DNA from: CALOFP01 sp942492635
GTDB lineage: Bacteria > UBP6 > UBA1177 > CALOFP01
Direction of reading: 5' to 3'
Assembly (NCBI GenBank): GCA_942492635.1
Contig: CALOFP010000002.1
Coordinates: 1,426,001 to 1,490,000, forward strand
Length of the DNA: 64,000 nt
Shown here: in pieces, positions 1 through 10,606 of the stretch
Numbering within the stretch: position 1 is the stretch's first letter
Layout: each line of letters begins with the position of its first letter
Program-made: the position numbers and the translations under genes
The notes under the pieces: model-generated
Database searches by the model: none
Told to the model about the DNA's origin: nothing
The model's input: only the letters and a program-made list of their open reading frames with translations

Positions 1-1456
<1,456 letters not shown>

Positions 1457-1510
1457 ATGTCCTTTACTGATTCAAGACTAGAGTTGGGAGTATTGTTGAC
1501 TCCCGAAGAT

Positions 1511-1627
1511 TTGAGGTGACGATAGCGGAGTGGAACCACCTGAACCCATCCCGAACTCAGAAGTGAAACGCTCCAGCGCCGATGATACTGCACTCAGTGG
1601 GTGTGGGAAAGTAGGTCGTCGCCTCTT
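1511..1627 (+). rRNA. rrf: 5S ribosomal RNA
   Basis: A roughly 117-base 5S rRNA gene lies about 55 bases after the 23S gene, the usual order of a bacterial rRNA operon. The blocks CACCTGAACCCATCCCGAAC and TCAGAAGTGAAACGC are diagnostic, and the two ends (TTGAGGTGACGATAG and CGTCGCCTCTT) pair to close the molecule. No tRNA gene is visible in the spacer. Confidence 0.95.
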
Positions 1628-1635
1628 CTATATTT

Positions 1636-1656
1636 AACCCCCTTTCGGGGGTTTTT
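1636..1656 (+). terminator. Intrinsic terminator of the rRNA operon
   Basis: A GC-rich hairpin (AACCCCC, loop, GGGGGTT) is followed by a T run, placed 9 bases after the 5S gene. This is the classical rho-independent arrangement ending an rRNA transcript. Confidence 0.9.
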
Positions 1657-2011
1657 GTCGTTTCGGGAGGCTCCGGATCTTCCAATTTTGAATACTACAG
1701 ATCAAATAATTCATCTATCCTGAATTCTAATGGAAAACCATCTCGCATTTTTCCTATTATCTTCGATTGAAATGAAAAAATAATTTAAAAATTTTGACTA
1801 ACCATATGAATCTTTTGCAATATCAAAACGTTGTGAAATAAAATTACATTATTTTTATTATTTTTCCGAAAAAAGGACGCAGATCAGTTTTATAGAGTTT
1901 TCCTAAGATCCTTGTTTATATCGTTTTGATCTTGATAGGGATTTTTTCGGAAATAGTACGGATGTTCAAAACAAAAGTATTGTAGAAAATAATGATGGTT
2001 GGGAAATTAAA
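1657..2011. other. Non-coding AT-rich spacer
   Basis: No gene, RNA or clear repeat is seen between the rRNA terminator and the decayed lipoprotein gene. The stretch is strongly AT-rich with stops in all frames. Confidence 0.6.
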
Positions 2012-2286
2012 ATGTTTTCATTATCAATAGTTTTGATTGCTGTTTCCTTATTAATCTTATCCTGTAACCTAGGTAACAAAATTCAGAAAAATCGGCCCGA
2101 AGGAGAACTTTCGTCAGATAAAGATATTATAGATGATGGAGAAAATGACAATTCTGCCGAAATTGATGACAAAAAGTGAAGATATGAAAGTGGAAGAAGA
2201 AACCGAAGATTTTGAAGATGACTTCATTCAGTCGCCGGATTATTGAAGAATATGACGACGTATGGTATAGCGAAGGAATAAAGTAG
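2012..2286 (+). pseudogene. Decayed paralogue of the giant kelch lipoproteins
   Basis: An ATG opens a 55-residue frame with a lipoprotein signal peptide (MFSLSIVLIAVSLLILSC, lipobox Cys18) and an acidic Asp/Glu-rich tail, then stops at 2177-2179. Shifting by one base continues an acidic stretch, and a further frame at about 2254-2283 reads DDVWYSEGIK, matching the NDVWYSEDG blade motif of the three intact lipoproteins downstream. The shared signal peptide, acidic linker and blade motif in the same order suggest a fourth copy that lost its middle by deletion and picked up frameshifts. Only the N-terminal fragment could still be translated. The paralogy is inferred from motifs, not from an alignment. 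Confidence 0.65.
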
Positions 2287-2766
2287 TAGAAGTTATCTCA
2301 ACGACTCTAATTTTTCCGAGCCTCCACTTTTTAAAAGAAGAAGGAACCTGAAAACTTTTTCCAACAAGGAGCAGCGCTTTATTCTTAAAAATTCATGATA
2401 TAAAGACAAATCCATTCGTCAAAATCCGACGGAAAAAATTATCAACTACATTCAAGACGTTCAATTTCAGAATTTAGAAATAGGGATGCCATAATGACTG
2501 CTGTCAAGGAATTGCTATTTGTTATTAAAATTATTGGATGTCTATCATTTTAGAAATATTAGCTTTTAAAAATTTAATTGCCTAATTCATTTCAGCATAG
2601 AATTGAGAGAACAATTGCAATACTGGAGAATAAGAAAATTGATATATAAAATTTGAATAATGGAGTCAATTATTGTATAACAGAATTGAAAATAAATATA
2701 AGCGAACAAAAGACAAGATAAGGGTTTGATCAAAATCATATATGGAATTATGGAGGATTGTGCTCT
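2287..2766. other. Non-coding AT-rich spacer before the first giant lipoprotein
   Basis: No intact coding frame is visible. The sequence is AT-rich and may hold further eroded remains of the decayed gene, but I could not identify any motif after 2286. A GGAGGA ribosome-binding site sits at 2752-2757. Confidence 0.5.
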
Positions 2767-5700
2767 ATGAGAATCATAATGTTTGTATTTTTGTTGACGA
2801 TCTCATTTTTTATTTTTTCCTGCAATTCGGATAATTTGGTGATTAATAGTGATCGCGAAATAATGAATGTAAAAGACGATGATTCTTGTTCTGATAAAGA
2901 AACAGACCAGAAAAATCCTTTATCGGATGATAGTAAAAGGGACGAAGATGTGTCGGATGATCAAACTGAAGATGAAATAATATCTGAAAATAAAATAGAA
3001 AAGGTGGAGGGATTTGTACAGAAGGGACCTTTAAGAATAGGTTCTTCAATAGATATGCAAGTTCTATCAAACGATCTTGAACCGAAAAATATAAAATTCA
3101 AGACAAAGGTGCAAGATGAAACAGGTTTCTATTCTGTTAACCAAAAATTCAAGGGACAAGTAGTAGCGGTCGCCGCTGAAGGGTTGTATTTCAATGAAGT
3201 TGCAGGTGATTTTTCAAAAAAGAGTGTGAGATTACTATCTCTGGCGGATATATCATCATCAACTGACGTTAACATAAATATTCTAACTACTCTTGAAAGT
3301 GCACGGATGAAGTATCTTGTGAAAAACGAAGGTAAATCATTTCTGGATGCAAAAAATCAAGCACAAAGAGAGGTTCTGGAGGTTTTCGGGATATATGAAA
3401 ATAAAATAAAACCGTTTCAACAGATGAATATTGCCGGTTCAGATGAGGGTGATCGTATACTTTTAGTAGCCTCACTATATATTATGGGAAATGGCTCTGC
3501 TGAAGATTTAAAACTGACTTTAAAAGGAATTGCAGATGATATTGAGAAAGATGGAGTTCTTGATGATTTAGAGGTTAAGGAGAGGCTTGCTGAAAATATA
3601 GAGTATGTTTGTGAAAGAGAGGAAATGATAATCGCCAGACTTGAAAGCTACTATAAAGTAAAGGGAAAAGAGGTAGAAATACGCAATTTCTCCGATTACT
3701 GCGACATTGACGGCGATGGAGTTCTTAAAAAATATCAAATTGATCTGGATTTTAAGGATATCGCGGATGCGGATATCGGTAGGGTGTACACTTCCAACAG
3801 TCAAAAAATTGTTTTTCCGGTTTATGAAGATAGAGGAAAAGTAAGTGTCGTGGAAGGAGGAGGAATTCTCGTTGTAAATAATTTTGAAAAAGGAAACGAA
3901 GCTGAAATCAGGGATGGTGATCTTATCAGCGTAAAATTGAGAGCTCCCGCTGGATATGGAAAGGAGAGTTCTACAAAGATTGAGATTGAATACATGGGAT
4001 CTTTGAAGATCCACGCAGTTTTCACAGTAAAAACAAGAAAAGAACCCTATTTTAAACTTAATTTCATAAGTGTTGAACGTGCCGATTTTAAAAGTGATTA
4101 TTTATCTAATGAAGAGACTGTTATATTACCTTTGTCTGTTCCTGCTGCCGATGCGAAGATCGTTGATGGTCAGGGTTACATAGTTGTTAACGGAAATGAT
4201 ATGGGGCCTGAAGCTACTGTTAAAAACGGTGACACCCTGGGGGTAAAACTTGAATCGGCAGAGGGTTACGGTGAAGAAAAATCAATTGCGGTTCAAGTAA
4301 CCTACCTTGATGGTGTGATTGCAACAGGGATCTTTTCTGTAACCACAAGAAAAGATGAATCTTTAGAACTTGATTTCGGCTCAAAAATCCGTCTGGATTT
4401 TAACGAAGAGATAGCAAGTGGTCCGAGAACAATCGATTTTTCAGAAAAAATAAAAGATGGCGTAATAAAAATTGTCGAAGGCGAAGGATCGATTCTGGTA
4501 AATGATATAGATAAAGGGCAGGAAGCCAAAGTAAAGAGAGGTGATGAGGTAAGGCTGAGGGTTCGAGCCGATGTTGGATACTATAAAACCAGGACTACAA
4601 AAGTTGAGATCTCATACCTCAAAGATCACAAAGTTGAGGGTTCATTCACAACAAAGACTGTAAGTGAAAAATATTTCAATCTATATTTCAACAAAGGGAC
4701 TGCAATTAAAAATGCCGAAAATAACAGTGAGTACCTGTCGAGTGGAGTAGACATATATCTTCCCGACTCTCTTCCGGAGTGTTCGGTAAAGCTCATCTCC
4801 GGAAAAGGTTCAGTTGTTGTAAATGATGAAGTTTTCGGTAGTGAAGCGCTTATAAAGAGCGGCGATGTATTGAAATTGAAGCTGAAAACCGATGAAAACC
4901 CAATAAAGGAAAACGCCGTATGGGCAACGGTCGAGTGTGTGGGTACGGAAATAGATCGCGGCCAATTCAATGTGGAGAAAAGGAATATGCACTTTACACG
5001 CGCTGTTAAGTTTTCTCCGTTTGACAGAAATAAAATTTTATCGGCTGTTGTCTTTAAAGGAAAAATGTGGGTAATCGGAGGAAAAGACGGCAATGATGTG
5101 TGGTCTTCGGCAGACGGAGTTAACTGGACGGAGGTTAAGCGGGGAGCTCCATTCAAAAAACGCTGGGGGAATACAACTGTCGTATTCAACGACCGCATTT
5201 GGGTTATCGGCGGAAAAGATTCTTCAGAACTGAAAAACGATGTTTGGTACAGTGAGAACGGGATCGACTGGATTGAGGCCGCCTCTTCGGCACAGTTCCC
5301 ACCAAGATATCAACATTCTTCCGTTGTGTTCGATAATAAAATCTGGGTGATAGGAGGGCTCTCGGATGAATCGCTGAACGATGTCTGGTTCAGCGAAGAT
5401 GGAAAAAACTGGCAGATGAAAACGGATTCCGCCGGTTTCGCTCCAAGATCGCAACACACCAGTATTGTTTTTGAAGAGAGAATTTGGGTAATCGGTGGAA
5501 TCGGCAGCTCTTACAAGAAAGATGTGTGGAGTTCATCGGACGGTTCCGAATGGGAAAGAGCTGAAGATGGAAATTTCAAAGGAAGATACGGGCATACAGG
5601 TATTGTATTCGATGGGAGAATTATCCTGATCGGAGGCCGGAGCGATGGCATAACGGACATAGTGGTTTCTGAAAATGGGAAATTTTGGGGTACTGCTGCA

Positions 5701-6963
5701 GATGATTTACCTTTTTCTGTCGGAATCGGCCATTGCAGCCTTGTTTTTGACGATAAAATATGGGTGTTCGGTGGGGATTTGAAAAGCGATATCTGGTTCT
5801 ACAATAGAGCTCTCTTCGATCTTGATTTCAAAAAAATCGAAAAGGCGGAAAGGAACAGGGTTTACCTGTCCGAAGGTTTGAAAATTGTGTTGCCGGAAGA
5901 TGTTGAAGAGGCGACAGTCGAGATAATAACGGAAAAAGGGACAGTTGTTGTCAACGATAATGAGAGCGGAAGGAATGCAGTTGTGAAAAACGGAGACCTC
6001 CTGAAGTTGAAAAACAGAGCGGGAGATGATTGGAACTCACGGTACACAACCGGAATAAGGATCTCATATCCCGGAACATCTGTTGTCGGCAGCTTCGATA
6101 TCATTACAAAGGAGAGTGTTTTTTCCCTGGTGACCAGATCCTCACAGTTTCCGGGGAGGAAAAACCATACCAGTGTAGCCTTCAAAAACAAGCTGTGGGT
6201 TATCGGAGGAGAAGCGGACAGGATAAAAAACGACGTCTGGTCCAGCAGCGATGGGATAGAGTGGAGTGAAGCCACGGCTTCGGCACAGTTTCCGGCGAGG
6301 AAAGAGCACGGCAGTGCTGTTTTTAAAGGGAAAATGTGGGTTGTTGCAGGAATTGTTGATGATAACGGTAAAAATATTCCTGTGAACGATGTGTGGTACA
6401 GCGAAAACGGAGTTGACTGGTCGCTTGCGACGGATTCAGCCGCCTTCACTCCGAGAAACGGTTTTTCATTGAATGTGTTCAACGACAGGCTCTGGATGAT
6501 AGGTGGAAGTGGATCTGGTTCTGTGGATGATGTCTGGTACAGTGAAGATGGTGCTGACTGGATAAAGGCTGCGGATTCGACCGGACTGACTTACAACAGT
6601 GGTTTTACGACAGTTGTCTATAGGGAAAAAATGTGGGTTTTCAGTTCAAATGACGCCCGAAGTTCCGAAGACGGTATTGTGTGGAAAAGTGAAGCCGATT
6701 ACACCGGAGAGTTCGGATCGGATGACCTGCAGGGTGAAGTTTTTGACGGAAAGATATGGATATTGAAATCGGGCAACAAGATATATTACTCGGTAGGAGG
6801 GCTTGACTGGATAAATTCAAGGAAGTGGGTGACTTATGGCGATCGATATGGCTACACTCTGACATTGTTCGACGGCAGGTTGTGGCGTATAGCCGGAGCT
6901 CGGAAATCGTCGCTCTACAACGATGTGTGGAGTTTCAGTGTGAATGATTCTTCTTCCGATTGA
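2767..6963 (+). CDS. Giant kelch-propeller lipoprotein, copy 1
   Basis: A 1398-residue predicted lipoprotein of unknown function. The chosen ATG lies 9 bases after GGAGGA; a TTG 9 bases upstream abuts that site and is less likely. A signal peptide ends in lipobox FIFSC (Cys19), followed by an Asp/Glu-rich linker. Residues about 79-320 are a conserved N-terminal domain opening EGFVQKGPL and ending near an Asp-rich CDIDGDG. Four ~100-residue modules follow (about 328-740), each with a 'VNd..G.EA.VK.GD' core and a closing 'F.V.TR' strand. A six-bladed kelch-like propeller (about 741-1012; blade motif VVFDNKIWVIGG...NDVWYSEDG..W) comes next, then a fifth module (1016-1117) and a second six-bladed propeller (1118-1398). 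It is probably displayed on the outer membrane for binding. The kelch fold is inferred from the repeat; no catalytic residues are recognisable. It heads a tandem family of three. Confidence 0.88.
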   Translation: MRIIMFVFLLTISFFIFSCNSDNLVINSDREIMNVKDDDSCSDKETDQKNPLSDDSKRDEDVSDDQTEDEIISENKIEKVEGFVQKGPLRIGSSIDMQVLSNDLEPKNIKFKTKVQDETGFYSVNQKFKGQVVAVAAEGLYFNEVAGDFSKKSVRLLSLADISSSTDVNINILTTLESARMKYLVKNEGKSFLDAKNQAQREVLEVFGIYENKIKPFQQMNIAGSDEGDRILLVASLYIMGNGSAEDLKLTLKGIADDIEKDGVLDDLEVKERLAENIEYVCEREEMIIARLESYYKVKGKEVEIRNFSDYCDIDGDGVLKKYQIDLDFKDIADADIGRVYTSNSQKIVFPVYEDRGKVSVVEGGGILVVNNFEKGNEAEIRDGDLISVKLRAPAGYGKESSTKIEIEYMGSLKIHAVFTVKTRKEPYFKLNFISVERADFKSDYLSNEETVILPLSVPAADAKIVDGQGYIVVNGNDMGPEATVKNGDTLGVKLESAEGYGEEKSIAVQVTYLDGVIATGIFSVTTRKDESLELDFGSKIRLDFNEEIASGPRTIDFSEKIKDGVIKIVEGEGSILVNDIDKGQEAKVKRGDEVRLRVRADVGYYKTRTTKVEISYLKDHKVEGSFTTKTVSEKYFNLYFNKGTAIKNAENNSEYLSSGVDIYLPDSLPECSVKLISGKGSVVVNDEVFGSEALIKSGDVLKLKLKTDENPIKENAVWATVECVGTEIDRGQFNVEKRNMHFTRAVKFSPFDRNKILSAVVFKGKMWVIGGKDGNDVWSSADGVNWTEVKRGAPFKKRWGNTTVVFNDRIWVIGGKDSSELKNDVWYSENGIDWIEAASSAQFPPRYQHSSVVFDNKIWVIGGLSDESLNDVWFSEDGKNWQMKTDSAGFAPRSQHTSIVFEERIWVIGGIGSSYKKDVWSSSDGSEWERAEDGNFKGRYGHTGIVFDGRIILIGGRSDGITDIVVSENGKFWGTAADDLPFSVGIGHCSLVFDDKIWVFGGDLKSDIWFYNRALFDLDFKKIEKAERNRVYLSEGLKIVLPEDVEEATVEIITEKGTVVVNDNESGRNAVVKNGDLLKLKNRAGDDWNSRYTTGIRISYPGTSVVGSFDIITKESVFSLVTRSSQFPGRKNHTSVAFKNKLWVIGGEADRIKNDVWSSSDGIEWSEATASAQFPARKEHGSAVFKGKMWVVAGIVDDNGKNIPVNDVWYSENGVDWSLATDSAAFTPRNGFSLNVFNDRLWMIGGSGSGSVDDVWYSEDGADWIKAADSTGLTYNSGFTTVVYREKMWVFSSNDARSSEDGIVWKSEADYTGEFGSDDLQGEVFDGKIWILKSGNKIYYSVGGLDWINSRKWVTYGDRYGYTLTLFDGRLWRIAGARKSSLYNDVWSFSVNDSSSD

Positions 6964-7132
6964 TGATGGACCGGCTTATTAGATCCGCTCTCTCAATTAC
7001 CTGTTAAAAAGAGAAAGGATTGTGGATACCGGGATTGGCGGCATAAAATCTTCAGTTCCGATCTCAGGATGAATTAACGAGCTGGAAAAAGGATAACGGG
7101 TTTTCGAGTTTCTGTATGGAGGATAAATGGAG

Positions 7133-10100
7133 ATGAAAAAATCGTTAGTTATTATATTTTTTATTTTTACGGCAATTCTTTCTTCCTGCGGCGACGGAAA
7201 GTCGTCACGGGGAAAAGACCTTTTTGACGATTCGGATTTGAAAAAGACGTTTGTTGATATCGACTTAATTGTAAAAAATGACAAGGATTATGATGATGGT
7301 GAAGGTCTGAATGAGAACGATTGCGATGAAAAATCTTCTGTAGATGAAGACTGTTTTGCTGAATCGGAAGAGAAAAAGATCGAAGGATATGTCCAGAAGG
7401 GTCCCTTTTCGGCAAACTCGAAGATTGAAATTACTCTCTTCGACAAGACTGTTGAAACTTCCGCAAAACTATCTGCCGGAAGGGTTCTCGACGATTTCGG
7501 TTCCTACACCCTGAAAACCGGTGCGGCCGACGGCTATGCAACAGTTGAAGCCGGGGGACGCTACTTTAATGAAGTCCAGGGCAAACTCTCCGAAGAAGAG
7601 GGCAAGTTGAAATGTCTGGTCGAACTCTCCTCTGATAAAAATGTAAACATGAATGTTCTCACAACTCTGGCACATGACCGATTGAAATTCCTCCTGAAAA
7701 ATTACGGCAAGAAATTCTCCGGAGCTAGAGAGCAGGTTGAGCGTGAGGTTTTGAAAATTTTCAAAGTGGATTCTGTTCCGGAACTGCCTTTTCATAAAAT
7801 GGATATCACCGGGAAGGGGCCGGCGAACGGGATTCTTCTTGCGGCGTCTCTTTTTCTTCAGGGAGAGGGCAGCGCTTTTGATCTGACATCTCTGATTAAT
7901 GAAATATCGAAGGATTTTGAAGAGGACGGAACTGTTGATTCTGAGTGGATAAAGGCGTTTATTGAAGATAACGCCCGCTATGTCTGCAGAAAAAAGAAGG
8001 AAATTGCGGCGCATATCATCAATTTTTATAAAGAAAATGGAAAGTCTGTGGAGGTTCCGTCCATTACCGAATTCTGCAGCGATTTTGAAGATAAAGACTA
8101 TTCGCTTAGCTTTATTCCGGTCAAGGAGGCCGACCTTGAAAAAGAGTATCTTTCCAACGGGCGGACACTTTTTTTCCGGAAAGGTGGAGATGGGGGCCGG
8201 GCCGAAATTGTTGAGGGTCCCGGAAAAATATTCGTCAACAATGAGGAGCGGGGCATCGGGACCGATGTTAAAGATGGTGATGTTGTTAGATTGAAGTTGC
8301 GAGCCTCATCAAATTTCGGCGAGGAAAAATCAACAAAAGTTGAGATAAGTGAATCCGGCGGAGAAAAGAGATACGGTGTTTTCTCCGTTAAGACAAGGTC
8401 TGAAAGATACTATTCGCTGATTTTTGACCCGGTGGAGGACGCCGATATCAAGAGAGATTACATTTCAAACGGTCGAAAGATTGCTCTTCCGGATACTATT
8501 TTGGAGCTCGATGCCAAAATTACATTCGGAGATGGCGTAATTCTGGTAAATGATGTCGAAAAGGGGGCTGAAACAAAGGTGAAGAACGGTGATGTGGTTA
8601 AATTGAAGATCACAACCGGGCCCGAGTACGGAATGAACAGGAAAGTTCAGGTGGAAATCGGCAACGCTCCGGGCCTGTTCGAACAGGGTATCTATTCGGT
8701 CACGACCAGGAAGGAACGCTATTTTCATCTCGAATTCGAGGATGTATATAATGCCGAGTTCAATACGGAGTTCACTTCAAACCAGCAGGAGATCAAACTG
8801 CCCGGGCATGCTGTCTCGGCAACAGCAAAACTCGAAGACGGTAAATACGGAACATTGTTTGTCAATGGTGAGGAACGGGGAGTTGAGACGGAAGTTAAGG
8901 ACGGAGATCTTATCAGTGTGATGATTAAATCTGCTGTTGGGTATGACAAATATAAATCCGTCAGGGTAATTGTTGGATTTCTTGAAGATCAAAGGATTTC
9001 GGGATATTTCGGAGTGAAGACAAGAAGGAGTAAATATTTTTCCACACATTTTTCCTTTATTCAGGACGCACGGTTATTCAAGGAGTATACCTCCAATGGA
9101 ACAACCGTCGTTCTGCCTCAAACAATCCCGGAATGTACTGTTAAGGTTGTATCGGACGGCGGTTCGATTGTCATAAATGATGAAGAAATGGGAGTTGAAG
9201 GTAGAGTAAAAGACGGGGATGTATTGCAGCTAAAAATGACAACGGGCGGGGAGTTAAATAAATATGAAACAGCAATAATCGAACTTTTATATGAGGGTAG
9301 TAGATTTGATAATGGTTACTTCTCTGTTCACACTACTTCATCACCATTTGCCAGAGTTGTTTCCTCTTCGAATTTTTCTCCAAGAATGGGCCATTCCAGC
9401 CTTGTTCATAGAGGAAAAATGTGGGTTATCGGAGGTGAAGACGCAGAAGGATATAAAAACGACGTGTGGTATTCGACCGACGGCATAAAATGGAATCAGG
9501 CTACAGCAGATGCAGGGTTCGAGGGTCGTGCTTACCATGTCTCACTTGTTTTCAACGATAGTATGTGGGTTATAGGCGGAAAGGCGGGAGCAGATGATTC
9601 CGGAGCGATTCTTTTTGGTGATGTATGGAGGTCCGAAGATGGCGAAAAGTGGGAGAAAGTAGCCGATTCCATTACTCCATTAGCAAAGAGCGGTCATTCC
9701 GCGCTTATTTTGGACAACAGGATTTGGGTGCTGGGAGGAAGCGGGATCAACGGCACAACAGATGAGGTGTGGTCCTCGAAAGATGGGAAGAAGTGGATAA
9801 ACGAAACTCCACCTCGGGGATTCATGGCAAGGGATCACCATACCAGTCTGGCTTTCAACGAGAAGGTGTGGATAATCGGAGGGCAACCGAGGGATGTTTT
9901 ATATTCTGAAGATTTTAGAACTTGGAACTATATAAATTTGAGTGAACCCGATTACTATCTAAAAGAACAGTATTACCATACAAGTGTGGTTTTCGACGCT
10001 AAAATCTGGTCGATCGGTGGAAGATACTATAAAGATGTGGGTGCAAATGTGAAATATTTTGAAGAAGGGGGTGATTGGACCATGCTCGGAAATATTTCAT

Positions 10101-10519
10101 ATCGTTATGGCCACAGCTCTGTCGTCTTTATGGATAGAATCTGGATAATCGGAGGATGGGACGGGAATGTTTACCTCAACGACGTACACACCTTGAGAAA
10201 GACAAAAATCAGTCTCGATTTCGACGAAATTTCAGATGGAGAAGTCAATAAAAAATACATTTCTGACGAAAGGGTAATCGTACTCCCCGACGGTTGTGAA
10301 ACGGCAACGGTAAGGAGGCTTTCCGAGGGCGGATCAATAATTCTTAATGATGAACTTAAAGGGTCTGAAGCGATAGTGAATAGCGGTGACTCATTAAAGC
10401 TGGAAATAACTACAGGAGGATCCGGTGGCCAATATTACAGCGCCGCTGTTGAGGTTTTTTGCGAAGATGTCCATGAAATCGGTAGCTTTGCCGTAAGGAC
10501 GAAGAAGATTGATTTTTGA
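7133..10519 (+). CDS. Giant kelch-propeller lipoprotein, copy 2 (single propeller)
   Basis: A 1128-residue paralogue of the preceding gene. The ATG at 7133 is 9 bases after GGAGGA, the same spacing as copy 1; an ATG two codons earlier is only 3 bases away. Lipobox ILSSC puts the lipidated Cys at 19. The EGYVQKGPF domain spans about 81-317. Four LVND/GD modules fill about 322-735, one six-bladed propeller about 738-1022, and a fifth module closes the protein at about 1025-1128. Copies 1 and 3 carry a second propeller after that module, so this copy ends exactly where it would begin. Function is unknown; surface binding or adhesion is inferred. The 169-base gap from copy 1 could hold its own promoter, but none stands out. 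Confidence 0.88.
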   Translation: MKKSLVIIFFIFTAILSSCGDGKSSRGKDLFDDSDLKKTFVDIDLIVKNDKDYDDGEGLNENDCDEKSSVDEDCFAESEEKKIEGYVQKGPFSANSKIEITLFDKTVETSAKLSAGRVLDDFGSYTLKTGAADGYATVEAGGRYFNEVQGKLSEEEGKLKCLVELSSDKNVNMNVLTTLAHDRLKFLLKNYGKKFSGAREQVEREVLKIFKVDSVPELPFHKMDITGKGPANGILLAASLFLQGEGSAFDLTSLINEISKDFEEDGTVDSEWIKAFIEDNARYVCRKKKEIAAHIINFYKENGKSVEVPSITEFCSDFEDKDYSLSFIPVKEADLEKEYLSNGRTLFFRKGGDGGRAEIVEGPGKIFVNNEERGIGTDVKDGDVVRLKLRASSNFGEEKSTKVEISESGGEKRYGVFSVKTRSERYYSLIFDPVEDADIKRDYISNGRKIALPDTILELDAKITFGDGVILVNDVEKGAETKVKNGDVVKLKITTGPEYGMNRKVQVEIGNAPGLFEQGIYSVTTRKERYFHLEFEDVYNAEFNTEFTSNQQEIKLPGHAVSATAKLEDGKYGTLFVNGEERGVETEVKDGDLISVMIKSAVGYDKYKSVRVIVGFLEDQRISGYFGVKTRRSKYFSTHFSFIQDARLFKEYTSNGTTVVLPQTIPECTVKVVSDGGSIVINDEEMGVEGRVKDGDVLQLKMTTGGELNKYETAIIELLYEGSRFDNGYFSVHTTSSPFARVVSSSNFSPRMGHSSLVHRGKMWVIGGEDAEGYKNDVWYSTDGIKWNQATADAGFEGRAYHVSLVFNDSMWVIGGKAGADDSGAILFGDVWRSEDGEKWEKVADSITPLAKSGHSALILDNRIWVLGGSGINGTTDEVWSSKDGKKWINETPPRGFMARDHHTSLAFNEKVWIIGGQPRDVLYSEDFRTWNYINLSEPDYYLKEQYYHTSVVFDAKIWSIGGRYYKDVGANVKYFEEGGDWTMLGNISYRYGHSSVVFMDRIWIIGGWDGNVYLNDVHTLRKTKISLDFDEISDGEVNKKYISDERVIVLPDGCETATVRRLSEGGSIILNDELKGSEAIVNSGDSLKLEITTGGSGGQYYSAAVEVFCEDVHEIGSFAVRTKKIDF

Positions 10520-10606
10520 TCGGCTGTGATCCTGAAATTAAGAGTTTTTAGGGTGTCGGACAGTTTTCGAAGTTCGATGAATTTGAGGTTAAATTCGGAG
10601 GTTTAT

